Below, one piece after another: positions 10,219 to 21,700 of a DNA stretch of 64,000 nt. A program made the translations under genes and the position numbers. Below the pieces are notes generated by a model. The model had not been told where the DNA came from, did not search any database, and saw only the letters and a list, made by a program, of their open reading frames with translations. Source of the DNA: Chlamydomonas sphaeroides (lineage: Eukaryota; Chlorophyta; Chlorophyceae; Chlamydomonadales; Chlamydomonadaceae); the NCBI GenBank assembly GCA_001662425.1, contig BDDC01000077.1, positions 2,116 through 66,115 on the forward strand, written 5' to 3'. How positions within the stretch are numbered: the stretch's first letter is position 1; every line of letters starts with the position of its first letter.

Positions 10219-13200
10219 TCACGCCTGCTGCGCCGCCAGCCATGCCTTGAGCTGCGCCATGCGCTCCGCCAGCGGCACGTAGGCGCCCGCCTCCGCCACC
10301 TCGGCGGGGCTGCTGATGGCCGCCAGCGCCTCCAGCTGGTCGCCCACATCCGGACCCGCCATGCGGCCCGTGAGCGCGATGCGCATGGGCATAAACAGCC
10401 GCTTGCCCTTGCGCTTCTGCGCCTTGCCCACGCCGTTGATCCAGGCCTGTGGGCGCGCGTGGACGGCCAACACACGGCACGCGTCAGCTCCAGGGGACGA
10501 CGTGCACCGCGCTGCCTGGACGGCAGTACAGCCGCCAGGCAGCTCGAGCCCCTCGCCCGACAGCTGCAGCCCCAACCTCATCCCCGCAGCCGCAGCGTCC
10601 TCCCTGCGGCTGCAGCCTCCTGCCCGCAGCCTCTCACCTTGAAGCCGTCGTGCCCCTTGGCCAGCGCCGCCGCCAGCTCGCCGCTGTCGTGCGCCGCCAC
10701 CACAGCGCCCACCACCTCGGCGAAGTTGTCGTCCAGCACCGCCTTGGCGTCGCCGCTGGCCACCGTCTCGGCCAGCGGGTAGCCCAGCAGCTTGCGCACC
10801 TCGGGCTCCACGTCCGTCACCAGCTCCTGGGGAGGGGGAGCGCAAGGAGGGAGGCACGGAGCAGGGTGTTGTGAGCGTCCTGGCACGAGCGCCCTTCTGC
10901 TCGGCGCCTCCTTGGGCTCGCGGTCGGTCGCCAGCTCCTCATGGGGCACGGCCAGAGGCGCGGATCAGGGCGGAGCCCGATGCGAGGGCATGCAATGCAC
11001 GCTCTGCCCAGCAGCGCTGCGGCCTGGGCGCACCATGCTCTTGCTGACGATCTTGACGGCCGCGCGCGCGAAGGCCGTGTCGGCCGACGCCAGCAGGCCG
11101 CAGGTCACCAGGTGCTGCGTGGCCATGGCGCTGCTCTCCTCCTCGGGCAGCGCCTTGAGGTGCTGGCCGTTCATCCAGCCCAGCTTGACCTGGGGGCCGC
11201 GACGGCAGGTTGCAGGGGACCGTGGCACTTAAGCGAGCAGCGGCGCAAGCTGTGCGTGCTCACCCACCATGGGGCTCATTGCGACCGAGCCCCCCGCGGA
11301 GCGTTGTCCGCTGACGCAAGTGTGCCGCACGCAGCAAGGGTCCGGTCCACGGCTTCTAAGGTACGGAACGTCAGACATAGATCTACGCCCGATGCGGCCA
11401 TCGGCTGCGCTACGGCGGTGCTGCTTGGCTCTCCGCCTCCGCGCGCTGCGACCCAGGGCTGCCCTCTCGCCTTGTCGAACACGGCGGCGCTCTTGGTGAT
11501 GCGGTCCAGGCTGAACTTCTGCGACAGCTCGTCCACGGTGAAGATCTCCTGCTCCGTGCCGTCGTTCCAGCCCAGCAGCGACAGGAAGTTGAGCATGGCC
11601 GCCGACAGGTAGCCCTGCTCCCGGAACTCGCCCACGCTGGTGGCGCCGTGGCTGTTAGGGGCAGCAACAGCACCGCACCGCACAGCGGCGCAGCAGGGCA
11701 GGCGTCAAACTCAACCACGCGGCTCACAGGCCAGCCCCACCCTGGCAGACAGCCGGAAACAGCCGCGCCAGGAGCGGGGCTCCCGCCGAGGCCCCTCCGC
11801 CCGTGCACCGCGGCTTACCGCTTGGACAGCTTGCTCTTGTCGGGCGCCAGGATGAGCGACATGTGCCCAAACTGCGGCACCGGGAAGCCCAGCGCCTGGT
11901 AGATGAGCATCTGGCGCAGCGTGTTGGGCAGGTGCTCCTCGGCGCTGCGGGCCAGGGGGCAGGGGGCAGGGGCCAGGACGCACCACATGTAGCGCAGGGC
12001 CAGGGCCGCAGCCGGCCTCAGGCTCACTGGCCCCACTGTCTCACGCCTGGCTCACTGGCCCCACTGGCTGCCGCGTTCACGGCCTCTTCTTACGCCCCAT
12101 GGGACGCCGGGGCTTGACAGAAAGCCCGTGTGCCCGGGGTCGGCACCCGCCCGCGCGGCCGCCCGTCAGCACGGCTCCGCACCGCAGCACATGCGTGATG
12201 CCCATGAGCGCGTCGTCGACGGCGACGCAGAAGTTGTAGACGGGCATGCCGTTGGAGCGGAGCACCACGAAGTCGCCAAGGGTGTCGGTGTTCCAGGTCA
12301 CGGTGCCGCGGATGAGGTCGTTGATGGTCACCTCCTGGTTCTGTGGGTGTAACGTGAAGACGGGGGATGTGCCGAGGGAGCAGCCGACTACTGAGCCAAC
12401 TCCGAGTCAGGAGGAACGGCGAATGTACAGAGGGGGCGGGCGGCTGGTGACAGCGGTGGCGCGGCGGCGGGCACGGGCGTTTGTAGGCGGTGGCGTGCGG
12501 GCAGCTGGAGCGGTGGGGAAGACGTAAGAAAGTATGACCTTGCACGTAAGAGAGGGAAGCGTTCAATTCATCGAGGGGTGCAGACGTGGGCACGAATGTT
12601 GTGGGAGCTTGCGTGCGGGAGGCTGCAGCGAGGGGCAGGACGCTGCGGGCGCGGGGCAGGCGGGCTGGGGACGTCGGGGGCTCGTGTGGCTGCGGAGGCT
12701 GGGCGGCTCGTGTGGCACCGTACCGCGGGGACGCGGAAGCGGTAGCAGTAGGGGATGCCCTTGGCGATCGCCTCGTCCACCTCAGCCTTGCTAGCGTTGG
12801 CCCACTTGCCACTGCGGTGCAGCAAAGGCACTGCTGTTGACAGCACGACTAGAGACACTTGGTCTGTGCCAATGGACCTCGCAGCGCTGCATCGACGACG
12901 CGCGGCTGGCGGCTCGCCGGCTTTGGCACCGCCGGGGCCCGCACGCGCCCGCAACCTCCAAAGTTGGGGAGCTGTCGTCCGCTGCAGCCTGCCGATGCGG
13001 CCCCTCAGCTCAGCTGGCCGCCCCCGGCGTCGCCAAGGCCCGCAGCGGACGACAGCGCCAGGCCCCAGCGGCTGCTCAGCCGGCACGCTCGCCCACGCCG
13101 CGCCGCGCACCGGTAAATGGGAGGCAGCTTCTTCTCCTCCGCATCCTTCTTCATACTGCGTTGCGGCAGGTGGCACGCGGCAGGTGGCACGCAGGCGCGT

Positions 13201-14483
13201 GAGACACCACCCCCGTGTCAGCGACCGCCCTCCCCGCCGTCACCGCTCTGCAGCACAACCGCAGGTCAGCCGCCCCTCCAACGCCCTGCAGCCCGGCGCC
13301 CGCTGCCGCGCTGCCGCCACTCACGCCTCCAGCTCCTCGTCGGTGCAGAAGCAGGGGTAGGCCTTGCCGGCCGCCACCAGCTTGTCCACCTGCGCCTTGT
13401 AGATGTCGGTGCGCTCCGACTGGCGGTAGGGGCCGCAGGGGCCGCCCACGTCGGGGCCTACGGGGCAATAGCGCGTGGGCAGGTGTGCGCAGGCCGGTGG
13501 GGTCCTCAGAACGCGGTCGGGCACGAGCGAGGGGCGGCTCGGCGGCTGGAGCGCTTGGGTGGGAGCGGCGTCGCGGCAGGCCGCCGGTAGTAAGCAGCAT
13601 CGAGGTCCCGCGCAGGGCCAGGCGCCCCACTTGACGCTGCAGCAGCGCGCGGGATGGCCTAGCAGTCGCAACCCACGATTGGGGTCGCTCCCCAACCTTG
13701 CCCAGCCCCCTCCGCCGCAGCGCGCCCAGGGGGCATGCTCCGCGCCCCGCCGCAGCCACCCCCGCGCACCCTCAGCCCAGTCCAGGCCCAGCCATTTGAG
13801 GTCGCGGACCATGGCGTCCTCAGAGGCACGCGTGGAACGGGCCGTGTCCGTGTCCTCGACGCTGCGAGGGCGACCGAGGGTAGTGCGGTCAAGCATGGCT
13901 GGAGCACACGCATGCCAGCTACCGAGTCCGACCGGCACGCAGCCTCGTGGCGCCGTGCATCACCCGCTAGCCAAAGCTGCGCTGCCACCCTTACCGCAGG
14001 ATGAACTTGCCGCCCATCTTGCGCGCGTACAGCCAGTTAAAGAGGGCCGTGCGCGCACCGCCGACGTGGAGGTTGCCCGTCGGCGACGGGGCAAACCGCA
14101 CGCGGACCTGCAACGCAAGTGGTGATCTGAGGACCGCGCTTGGGCCGACGGAGCGCCGAGCGGAAGCGAAAGCGCGCTCGGCAGCGCTGGGCCAGCTGGG
14201 TATCGTGGCGCAGCGGGACGCATGCCGCGCTGCATAGCGCAACAGTGCATCCATACCGCTTTGCCCAACCCTATGAAGTGCGTGTATGACGATATGTAAC
14301 AAACCTGCTGTGAATTGGCCGGCGCAGCAGCCTGCGTCGGGGCTTCCTGGACGGCAGCCGCGGCATACGTCGCGACAGCCACCCTGCGCAACAAAGCGGG
14401 ATTTCAGCTACCCAATCCCCAATTGCGGCGCTCCCACACCAACGCGAACGCACCGGCGCGAGACCGGCACCTGCGAGCAGCAT
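10219..14483 (-). CDS. EARS2: Glutamyl-tRNA synthetase, bacterial/organellar type
   Basis: Charges tRNA-Glu with glutamate, most likely in chloroplast and/or mitochondrion. Thirteen exons: 14483-14440, 14383-14305, 14107-13995, 13861-13770, 13457-13325, 13155-13111, 12811-12724, 12340-12183, 11944-11819, 11651-11471, 11189-11034, 10826-10638, 10446-10219; about 543 residues. Class I motifs are present: RFAPSPTGNLHVGG (HIGH motif, residues about 45-58) and KLSKR (KMSKS motif, about 289-293). Between them lie VEDTDTARS, GPYRQSER and YCYRFRVP, all standard GluRS blocks. The C-terminal anticodon-binding helices start near WMNGQHL. The first about 40 residues look like a transit peptide. The intron at 11190-11470 uses a GC donor (AAG|GCGAGA). 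The first two exons are uncertain because the small 5' intron rests on a weak donor. In plants the orthologue serves both organelles (OVA3). Confidence 0.96.
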
Positions 14484-14609
14484 GCGATGGGAGCTCAGAC
14501 CAGCACTGAACCTAGATCTTCAAGCGCAATTGCCTTTCTGAAGTGGTCACCTATCGCTAGGATCAGATAGCAGCTCACCCCGACGGCCTTGAAGCACCGG
14601 GTCGACTGC
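14484..14609. promoter_or_regulatory. Possible short bidirectional promoter
   Basis: Only about 126 bases separate the synthetase start (14483, minus) from a possible plus-strand start at 14610. If the small gene is real, both must be driven from here. No TATA-like box was recognised. Confidence 0.25.
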
Positions 14610-14989
14610 ATGAACACGTTCCGCGCCATGAGGCCACGAGGGGCCATGGTGCTGCTGGCCATTTTGCTGTATTGGGTCTGGGAACAGGCCGCTGGGCGGA
14701 TCACAAGTCGGTCCCTGATCGCGGGCAACGACACGTACCCAAGGACATCCCGGTTGCTGGACGTTGCTGGGCTTAGTTGGGTGTCAGCTCTGGTTTTCAA
14801 CTTCATGCCGCTGCACAACGTGAGCCCAGGGTCGTTCGCGCAGTCGCTCGGGGAGCATCGGACCACGACCCGCTTACAGCTGCGGGGCTTCACCCGTCTG
14901 GAGCCCAAGAGAGCTCGCCGAACACGCCAAACGGTTACCCCATTCCACAGGTTCGCATCCGGTTGCGCTATGGGGTTGGGCCGGACTGA
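14610..14989 (+). CDS. Doubtful small gene, N-terminal signal or anchor
   Basis: Two exons, 14610-14819 and 14951-14989, join in phase 0 across a GTGAGC...CCACAG intron to give 82 residues. The N-terminus has ATGs at 14610, 14628 and 14646, followed by a hydrophobic Leu/Ile/Trp stretch that could be a signal peptide or anchor. The rest has alternating hydrophobic residues that could form beta strands. A plus-strand TGTAA lies downstream at 15372-15376. Alternative frames of the second exon would continue to a donor near 15036. No family is recognised, the base composition is less GC-rich than in the firm genes, and a long minus-strand frame overlaps it. Confidence 0.27.
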
Positions 14990-15490
14990 TAGGCGCCATT
15001 GGCAGTTACTTGGATTCTGGCATAACACGCCACCAGGTGAGTTGGCTTGCCCCCCGTCGCAGCGGTTATGGATGAAATGTCGGGTGCGCAGGGTCAGGAG
15101 GATCCTCCTGAGCAGGATTGCAGGTGCAGGTTCTTGACTTCGTCTGTTTACATGCAACGATTGATTGGGACCGCCGCTGACGCCAAGGACATAAACACAG
15201 GGTGGCCCCATCCGGGATGGGCAGAAGGGCGGACCCCCGTAGCCCTTCATGAGGCCTGCTCCCGTCGACGACAAAGACAACACAACATCGCAACCCTCAC
15301 TCAGCGCCTTGCCACCGGACCGGGGCAGGGCGCCCTTGCACGCAACTGGCCTGCCGGCTGCCACTCGCCCATGTAAGAGCGCCGCAGCGCCCCGACCACC
15401 TGAACCGCCCTGCCTAGCTCAGCTGCCCACGCCGGGCACGCCTCCCCCGCCTCCCCGACGCCACCAGCCGAGCCTGCGGTGCCGCCCCGC
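14990..15490. other. Intergenic region between converging ends
   Basis: No firm exon. The minus-strand 3'UTR of the OB-fold gene should enter from the right; its TGTAA is at 15152-15148. A plus-strand TGTAA at 15372-15376 could end the doubtful small gene, so the two 3' ends would overlap by about 200 bases. Confidence 0.4.
15148..15152 (-). terminator. Poly(A) signal TGTAA of the OB-fold gene
   Basis: The minus strand reads TGTAAACAG about 340 bases past the stop at 15491. Confidence 0.45.
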
Positions 15491-18209
15491 TCAGGCGCCC
15501 TTGAACTCGCTCTCGTAGTCCCAGTTGCCCTTGGTCGCCTCCGCCACCACCGCCAGCTGCAGCACGCTGTACACGTAGTCAAGCTTGCTCGCCCCCCGCT
15601 TGTCGCCGGCCGCCTGCATGCACACACGGACGCGCAAGGCACAGCAGGGTTTGGTAGCCCATTGGGTCGGTCTCAGTCTCATGCAAAGCGCACCCTCTTA
15701 CCTCCACCACCTGCCGCACGACGCCACCTGTCACGCTCCCTCCCCAAGCACGGCCGAAACAGAGGCCGCCAGGCCGCTCCACAGTCCACACGGCTACTGC
15801 CTCCCCACCTCGACCGGCTTACCTCGACCGACTTGATTATGAAGGCGTTGATGTCGTCCTGCGGCAATGCCAGCGCCCACTCGCGCAGTGGGCGCAGCTT
15901 GAGCTGTCCGTCCATTGTGCGCGGCGCGTCCGGGACGGCCTCGGCGTATGCGGCCACCATGGCCATCAGGTCCAGCAGCGCGATGGCGCCGTCAGCGTCC
16001 ACCACTGTGGGGTGGACCATGGGTCAGCAGCAGCAGCAGCACGAGCGCGGCGGCACGGCAGAATGAGCACGGCGGGCGGAGACGAACCATTGAGGCCGCA
16101 AAAGGGGCGAGTACGCAGCCTGCGCACGAAAGGGGGCTGGGGGCGAGCGCGGCCGATTGGCGTGCCGAGTACGCACTGGGAAGTGGTAGGCCGGCCTCCT
16201 GCGCCAGGATGCGCCAGCGAAGCGGGCTGCTGGTCTTGGCGGTGTGGCCTAGCAGCGCCTTGAGCACGTCGGGGGGCTGCACGCCGTAGCGCTGCGCCAG
16301 CGCCTGCGGCCGCGCGTGTAAAGCATAGGCCAGCGTGCACGTAAGCATAGGCAGCGCTAGTGGCTCTGCTGCGTGCAGCTGTGTGCGCCCGAGCTGGGCC
16401 CCACTTACCAGGCAGGTGTTGGTGGGGGTCTCGTAGTGCGCCTTCCACAACTCGCCCGGCACCAGCTGGGCCCGCGATGCTGCAATGACAATCATTGGAG
16501 CAGCACCGCACCGCACAGCACAACGCAGCAGGTGCACGGGACGTGGGCCGTGATGAATGGGGCTCGCGGGCCGTTTGGGCTTTGGGCCTTGGGCTGCGAG
16601 CTGCAAGCTGCGAGCTGCGAGCCGAGCGCAGAACAAGCTGGTCGCTTGTTCGTCGGCGGCTAGCCCCTGCCGTCAGCAGAGCCAGCTCGAATGGGCACGG
16701 AGCGCACCTGCGCCGGGGCTGCCGGCCGCAGCGCTGCGCACACGAGCGGCGGGCAGACTCTCGTCCACCAGCTGCGGCCGCGGCAGGGAGAGCAGGGCCA
16801 AAGCGTGCCAGGGTGTTACTCGTACCACAGCTGCGATCGACGCGGCTGTGGCCACGGCGAGCGCGCGGGCCGCGTGAGGCAGGTGCCCACCTGGATCTTC
16901 CACGCCCGAACCTTAACGCCGAGGCCTTGCGCGCCAGGCGGCTCCAACGCCAGGCGCCCGTCGATCAAAACCTGGGGCCGCAGCGGTGAGGCAGCGGCCA
17001 GCGCGTGGGGGCGATGGCTGGATCGGGGGACCTACGAACGGCGTGCGTGCAGCCGCTGGCGCGCAGGCGGCCCATGCCCGGGCCGGGCAGGCGGCCAGTG
17101 GCTGCAGCTCGTATCCCCGCCCTCAGCCAGCCTGTGAAGCGCAGCACAAGGAGCGCAGCCCACGAAGCGCACCTTCTGACCGTGCAGGTACTGAAGCTGC
17201 GGGATTTCCGTACGGGCATTGGGTGCGTGGCGCGTGGCGTGTGGGTTAGGCTCGCCGGCAGCAGAAGGCTAAGCGGATGAGGTGACGCAGCTCGGTGGTG
17301 CACGACAGGGCCGGCTGCGCAGCGTGCAGCTCTGTAGCAGTGCGGCATGGCAGACATGGTCCTGGCCCAGCGATGCGAGCCCGGCCCAGTCTGCCTTACC
17401 TGCTCGGCGAGCTCCTCCCAGGCCTCAATGGCAAACTCCTGCGTGCCGGGCCTGCAGAGTCAGCGGAGCGACGCGAGAATGTCAGAGCATGTGCACGTGA
17501 CATGGCGCGGGAGCCATGATGAGGAGTGAGGCGCGCAGCGAGAGCGCCTCCCTCATGCCAACGGATTCTGCGCACGCACTTTGTGGCGAAGGGAACGCTC
17601 AATGTGGCGGTAGTGACCCGGCCGTCATTCGCAGGATCCATGACCGTGCCCATGATCTGCGAGGAGGAGGAGGACACGGGACAGGGGAGCGTGGACATGG
17701 CGGAGCGGGGTAGGCGGGCCGCAGGGGAGATAAGGTACGGAAAGCACACAGGGTGCCACGCCACGGCAAGGTGGTGGAACAGCCGCGCGCTGGCCCTGGC
17801 CCCTGACACGCGCCTGCACATAGTTGATGGAGCTCCTGTCGGGGTGGACCCGCTGCAGGGGCGCAGCAGCGGAGCCGGCGGCGGCCGGGGCCGGCTGGGC
17901 GCTGGGGCTGGGCGCTGGGGCGGCCCCGTAGTATGGCGCAGCTGCGGCGCCCCCCAACCGGACCCCCGGGGTTGGCGGGACACCCCTCGGTGGCGTTATA
18001 CCCCGCGGCGGTGGCGGTATACCCCGTGGTGGCGGTGGCACGTACGGCGTGCGGCTGGGGGGCGGCGGCGGGTTCGGCTGGTCGTAGTAGCCGCCACTGG
18101 CGTGGCACACAAGGGCGTGGCGAGGGACGGCTGGCGGCAAGGTACTCGTCCGCACGCTCCGCGAGCAGTTCGAGGCGCGCCCAGATGGCATGCTGCAGCG
18201 CAGCGACAT
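15491..18209 (-). CDS. Organelle-targeted OB-fold (SSB/PriB-like) single-strand DNA-binding candidate
   Basis: Ten exons: 18209-17814, 17656-17580, 17451-17400, 17196-17173, 16971-16891, 16771-16708, 16479-16409, 16303-16177, 16004-15823, 15613-15491; about 398 residues. Residues 1-40 (MSLRCSMPSGRAS...) look like a chloroplast or mitochondrial transit peptide, followed by a Pro-rich linker. Residues about 128-225 match the SSB pattern: a first strand INYVQIMGTV, then FAIEAWEELAEQLQYLHGQK and VLIDGRL, the equivalent of SSB 'W-x-x-L-A-E ... V-x-V-x-G-R-L'. The remaining about 170 residues are helical (YGVQPPDVLKALLGHT, LREWALALPQDD) and not recognised. Inferred role: binding organellar ssDNA, as for plant OSB proteins, but the plant PDF motif is not evident. 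Exon 4 is a 24-base microexon. The exon 1 donor may be GC (CAG|GCGCGT) or GT six bases earlier. Confidence 0.75.
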
Positions 18210-18780
18210 GATTGGACGCTGCCTGGCGCTGTGAGCACCGGGAGGTCAACCGGCGCAACCGGGTCGCGCCTGCTCGTGTTCTATTAATCCAGCTGCGTGC
18301 CGCGATCAGCGGTTCCAACAAGGTCTTTCCGAGCTACAACACAGCGTACACGAGCTGCCACGAGCTGCGCCGAGGGCTCCGCGGATTGCCGAGGCGTCGG
18401 GGTGTCGGGTGGGGCAAAACACACGGCTTCGCTTGTCGTGAGGTCCTGTGTATGTAATTAGATATGTGGCGCCTCCGAACGCTCGATGTCGCGCCACCGG
18501 CAGTGACATGTTTTTAGTGCATGGGCAAAGTTCGATTCCGCCAGCGTGTTGTGTAGGTTGCAACTATTTGTTCAACACTCTGGTTACTGGTATCATCACC
18601 GCCCCCTTAAGACGTGGCCTTTGCTGCGTGCGCGACGGCGTTCTCAGTCGAGATCGGCCGCAGAAACCAGCACAGCTCGCGGCGATCCCACGCACACATG
18701 CTGCTGTGATGTAGATGACCTGTAGTTCAAGGATTCGCCTGGAGTAGCCCTGTCAGCTTTGCACCTCCCGCCAAAGAGGA
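18210..18780. promoter_or_regulatory. Divergent promoter region, OB-fold gene and NUP214
   Basis: About 570 bases between two outward-facing start codons (18209 minus, 18781 plus). It must hold both promoters and 5'UTRs. No coding exon and no clear TATA box were recognised. Confidence 0.45.
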
Positions 18781-21700
18781 ATGAACACTGCCGAGCTGGA
18801 GCAGTGTGAGGATGTGGGCTTTTACTTCAAGTACCTGGGCGGCGTCGCGTTCGCCGTGCGGGACGAGGGCGAGCCTGCGCCGGGTGCTGCGTCGCTCGTG
18901 GCAGCCTCCAGCAAACACGGCGTGGTGTTCTTCAGCGACCTCACGGGTGTGGCCGGGGGGCAGGGGAGCATGGGGTCAGGGGCAGAAAGGGGGCAGCAGG
19001 GGCCCGTGCTGCAAAGGGGCGGGGAGCATGGCTGTGGTGTTGGGTGTGGGACCGTCACGCCGGTTCCTTGCTGCTGCAGGCGTGTACGCGGTGTCCTCCG
19101 CTCAGCTGCTGCCGCTGCTGAGCAAGGACGTGGCCGCGGAGGGCTACGTGCCGCCTTCCCCGACGGATGTCTGCCTCTGGCACCGCCCCCTGTCGGGCGT
19201 CACGCAGCTTGCGCTGTCGGCGGATGAGGCGGTGCTGGCGGCTGTGGAGGGCGGCACGGGCCACGTGCACTTCTTCACGCTGGCGTCCATGGCTCAGCGC
19301 GGCGTCGCGCCACACTGGACGCTGCCCGTGTCTGAGGGCGCCATCAAGCAGTTTGCGTGGTGCCAGGCCGCCGGCTCGGGCGCTGGCGGCGGCGCGCAGC
19401 CGGGTCTCTTCCTGGTCGTGACAGCGTCACATTCACTACTGATTGGTCGGTACGGTGCCGCTAACGAGCTCTGGCTGGTGGTGGAAGGAGGCGTGGAGTC
19501 TGCCGACTGGTGCCCCGGCGCGCAGCCTGGCCAGGGCAGCCCCGCCTTCGCCTACTCCACCGGCCAACAGCTGGTGATTGCGGCTGTGGGCCCCAGCGCT
19601 GGCGGCGGCGTGGGACCGGTCCGGGACTTGGCCAAGCTGCCGCTGCAGCACCCCAACGGTGAGCGGGCTACATGGGTGCATGCTGTCGTGATACGCAGCT
19701 GAGCACAGCTCGGACGCTCGCATTGACTTGGCTGGCCCCTGGCCCGTGGGTCCGCAGGCGCGGCTGTGGTGTTCGAGAGCGTGCGCTGGGCGCTGCCCGA
19801 CGCCCTTGTCCTGGGCGGCACGCCGCTGGAGGACGAGGGCCAGGAGGGCGGCGACGAGTGCGGCTGCCTGCTCAGGCTCGCGGGCTGGGACCCGGCGGCC
19901 ATGGCGCCGCCGCAGGGCGGAGAGCTGCTGGCGGACACCCCCGGATACATCGAGGTGTGTGGGGTTGTGTGTGCGTGTGGGGGGGGGGGCTTTAGGCGCT
20001 TGGCCGCTTTGCGGGCGTGCAGGCCCCCTCATTCCCACCGTGGTCGCCCTCTGCCCCCAGGACGACTGCTGTCCGGCGCTGTCCGGTCCCTACATGCACG
20101 CGGTAGCGGTGCCTCAGTGGGGCGCCGTGATCCGCGCGCACCGCAAGGCGGCGGACGACCACATCCGGCTGCTGCGGGTGGCGGAGGGCGAGTTCGGGTC
20201 GGGCTCAGAGCCGCAGGCGGTGGCCATCACGGAAGACAAGATGGGCATCCGGCTTCCCAATGGCCCTGACGGAGGCAGCAACTTCGTGCTCGGCCTCGCG
20301 ATCAACAGCGCGATAAAGCTGGTGAGCTGGGTTAATTGCGGTTGACGAATCATGTCCCTGGTTCGTCTATGTTGCGCTCAGCACGCTTGCAGCTCCTGCC
20401 GTGAGGTCATGTCGCTCACGCGCTCTCCGGTCTGCCCTGTCCCCAGGAGCCTCCTCCGCACCCCCTCAACGCGGAGAAGCCGAACCTCACTCCGCCGCCC
20501 ATGCTCCTGGTCGCCACATCGGACGGCGCCCTGCGCGCTTACGGCTTTGGCCACCTCGACCTCGCGGCGCCGCTGAGACCCACCGCGGACGCGGCGCAGC
20601 CGCTGCCCTCGCAGCCGCCCGGCTGGGCCGTGGTTGCTGACGGCGGCGCCGTCAGCGAGGATGAGAGCGGCGAGGAGGAGGTCACGTCGCCAGGTACGGC
20701 CCACCTTCGGTGCCGTGATATTGAAGGCCCTCGCCCTGCTGAGTGCAATCGCCAGGGCAGCGACAACCAGACATGCTCACACCCCTCCTTCGTGCCCTGC
20801 CGTTCCACACCACCGCAGGCATCTTGGGCAAGGGCCCGCCGCAGCTGCCGCCCGCTGCCGCTGCCGCCGGCGGCAACCCGTTTGGCGGCCAGGCAGGCGT
20901 GGGCTTCGCGGCCCCCGCCTCGGCCCCCGCCCCGTTCACGGGCGTGCGCTTCCCTGCGACCACTCCAGCCAGCACCGGTAGCGCCGCCTTCGGCTCTACC
21001 CCAGCTGCGGCCGCTCCGCCTGCTGCGGCTGCAGCCAGCACCGCGCCTGCATTCGGCTTTGGCACTTTCGCGCCGGCAACCACCGCCACTACTGGCGGTG
21101 CTGCGGCGTCGGCGCCCGTGGCCGCAGCCAGCTCCGCGCCGGCGGCTGGCGGGCTGTTCGGCAGCGCGGCACCCTTCAGCGGCGCCGTCGCTTCGGCCGC
21201 CTCGCTCTTCTCGGCGTCGTCGGCTGGCGCCGCCGCCAGCTCGCCTGCGGGGCTCTTCGGCGGCCTGTCGCTGGGCTCTGGCGCCGCGGCGAAGACAGGC
21301 GGCGCAGGCGCCCTCACGTTTCCGGCCACCAGCGGCGGCTCGCTGTTTGGAGCACCCGCAGCGCCTGCTCCCGCTCCCGCGCCTGGCGGCCTGTTCGGCC
21401 CGCCGGCCCACGCTCTGGCTCCCCCGGCTGCCACAGGTGCGAGTGCTCCACCGCCATGGCAGCGCGCTGCACCACAGGGCGCACCTCCGCCGCGATCTGG
21501 CTGCTGCCGCCCTGGCCTGACAGCCCCTGCGCCCTCGACCTAGGCGCTGCTTGAACCGCCCTCGTCCTCTCCGTGCGAGCGCCCGGCGCACGCCTGTGTC
21601 GACCTCTGCCCCCACGCGATGTGCCCCCTCTCAGGCGACTTCCAGTCGTCCTACACCTTCACCGGCGCCAGGCCGGGCTTCGTGTTCACCACCCGCAACG

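Noticed and set aside
14495..15364. Minus-strand open frame of about 290 codons
   Set aside because: Lower-GC DNA, no recognisable domain, no splice support, and it overlaps the start region of the synthetase gene.
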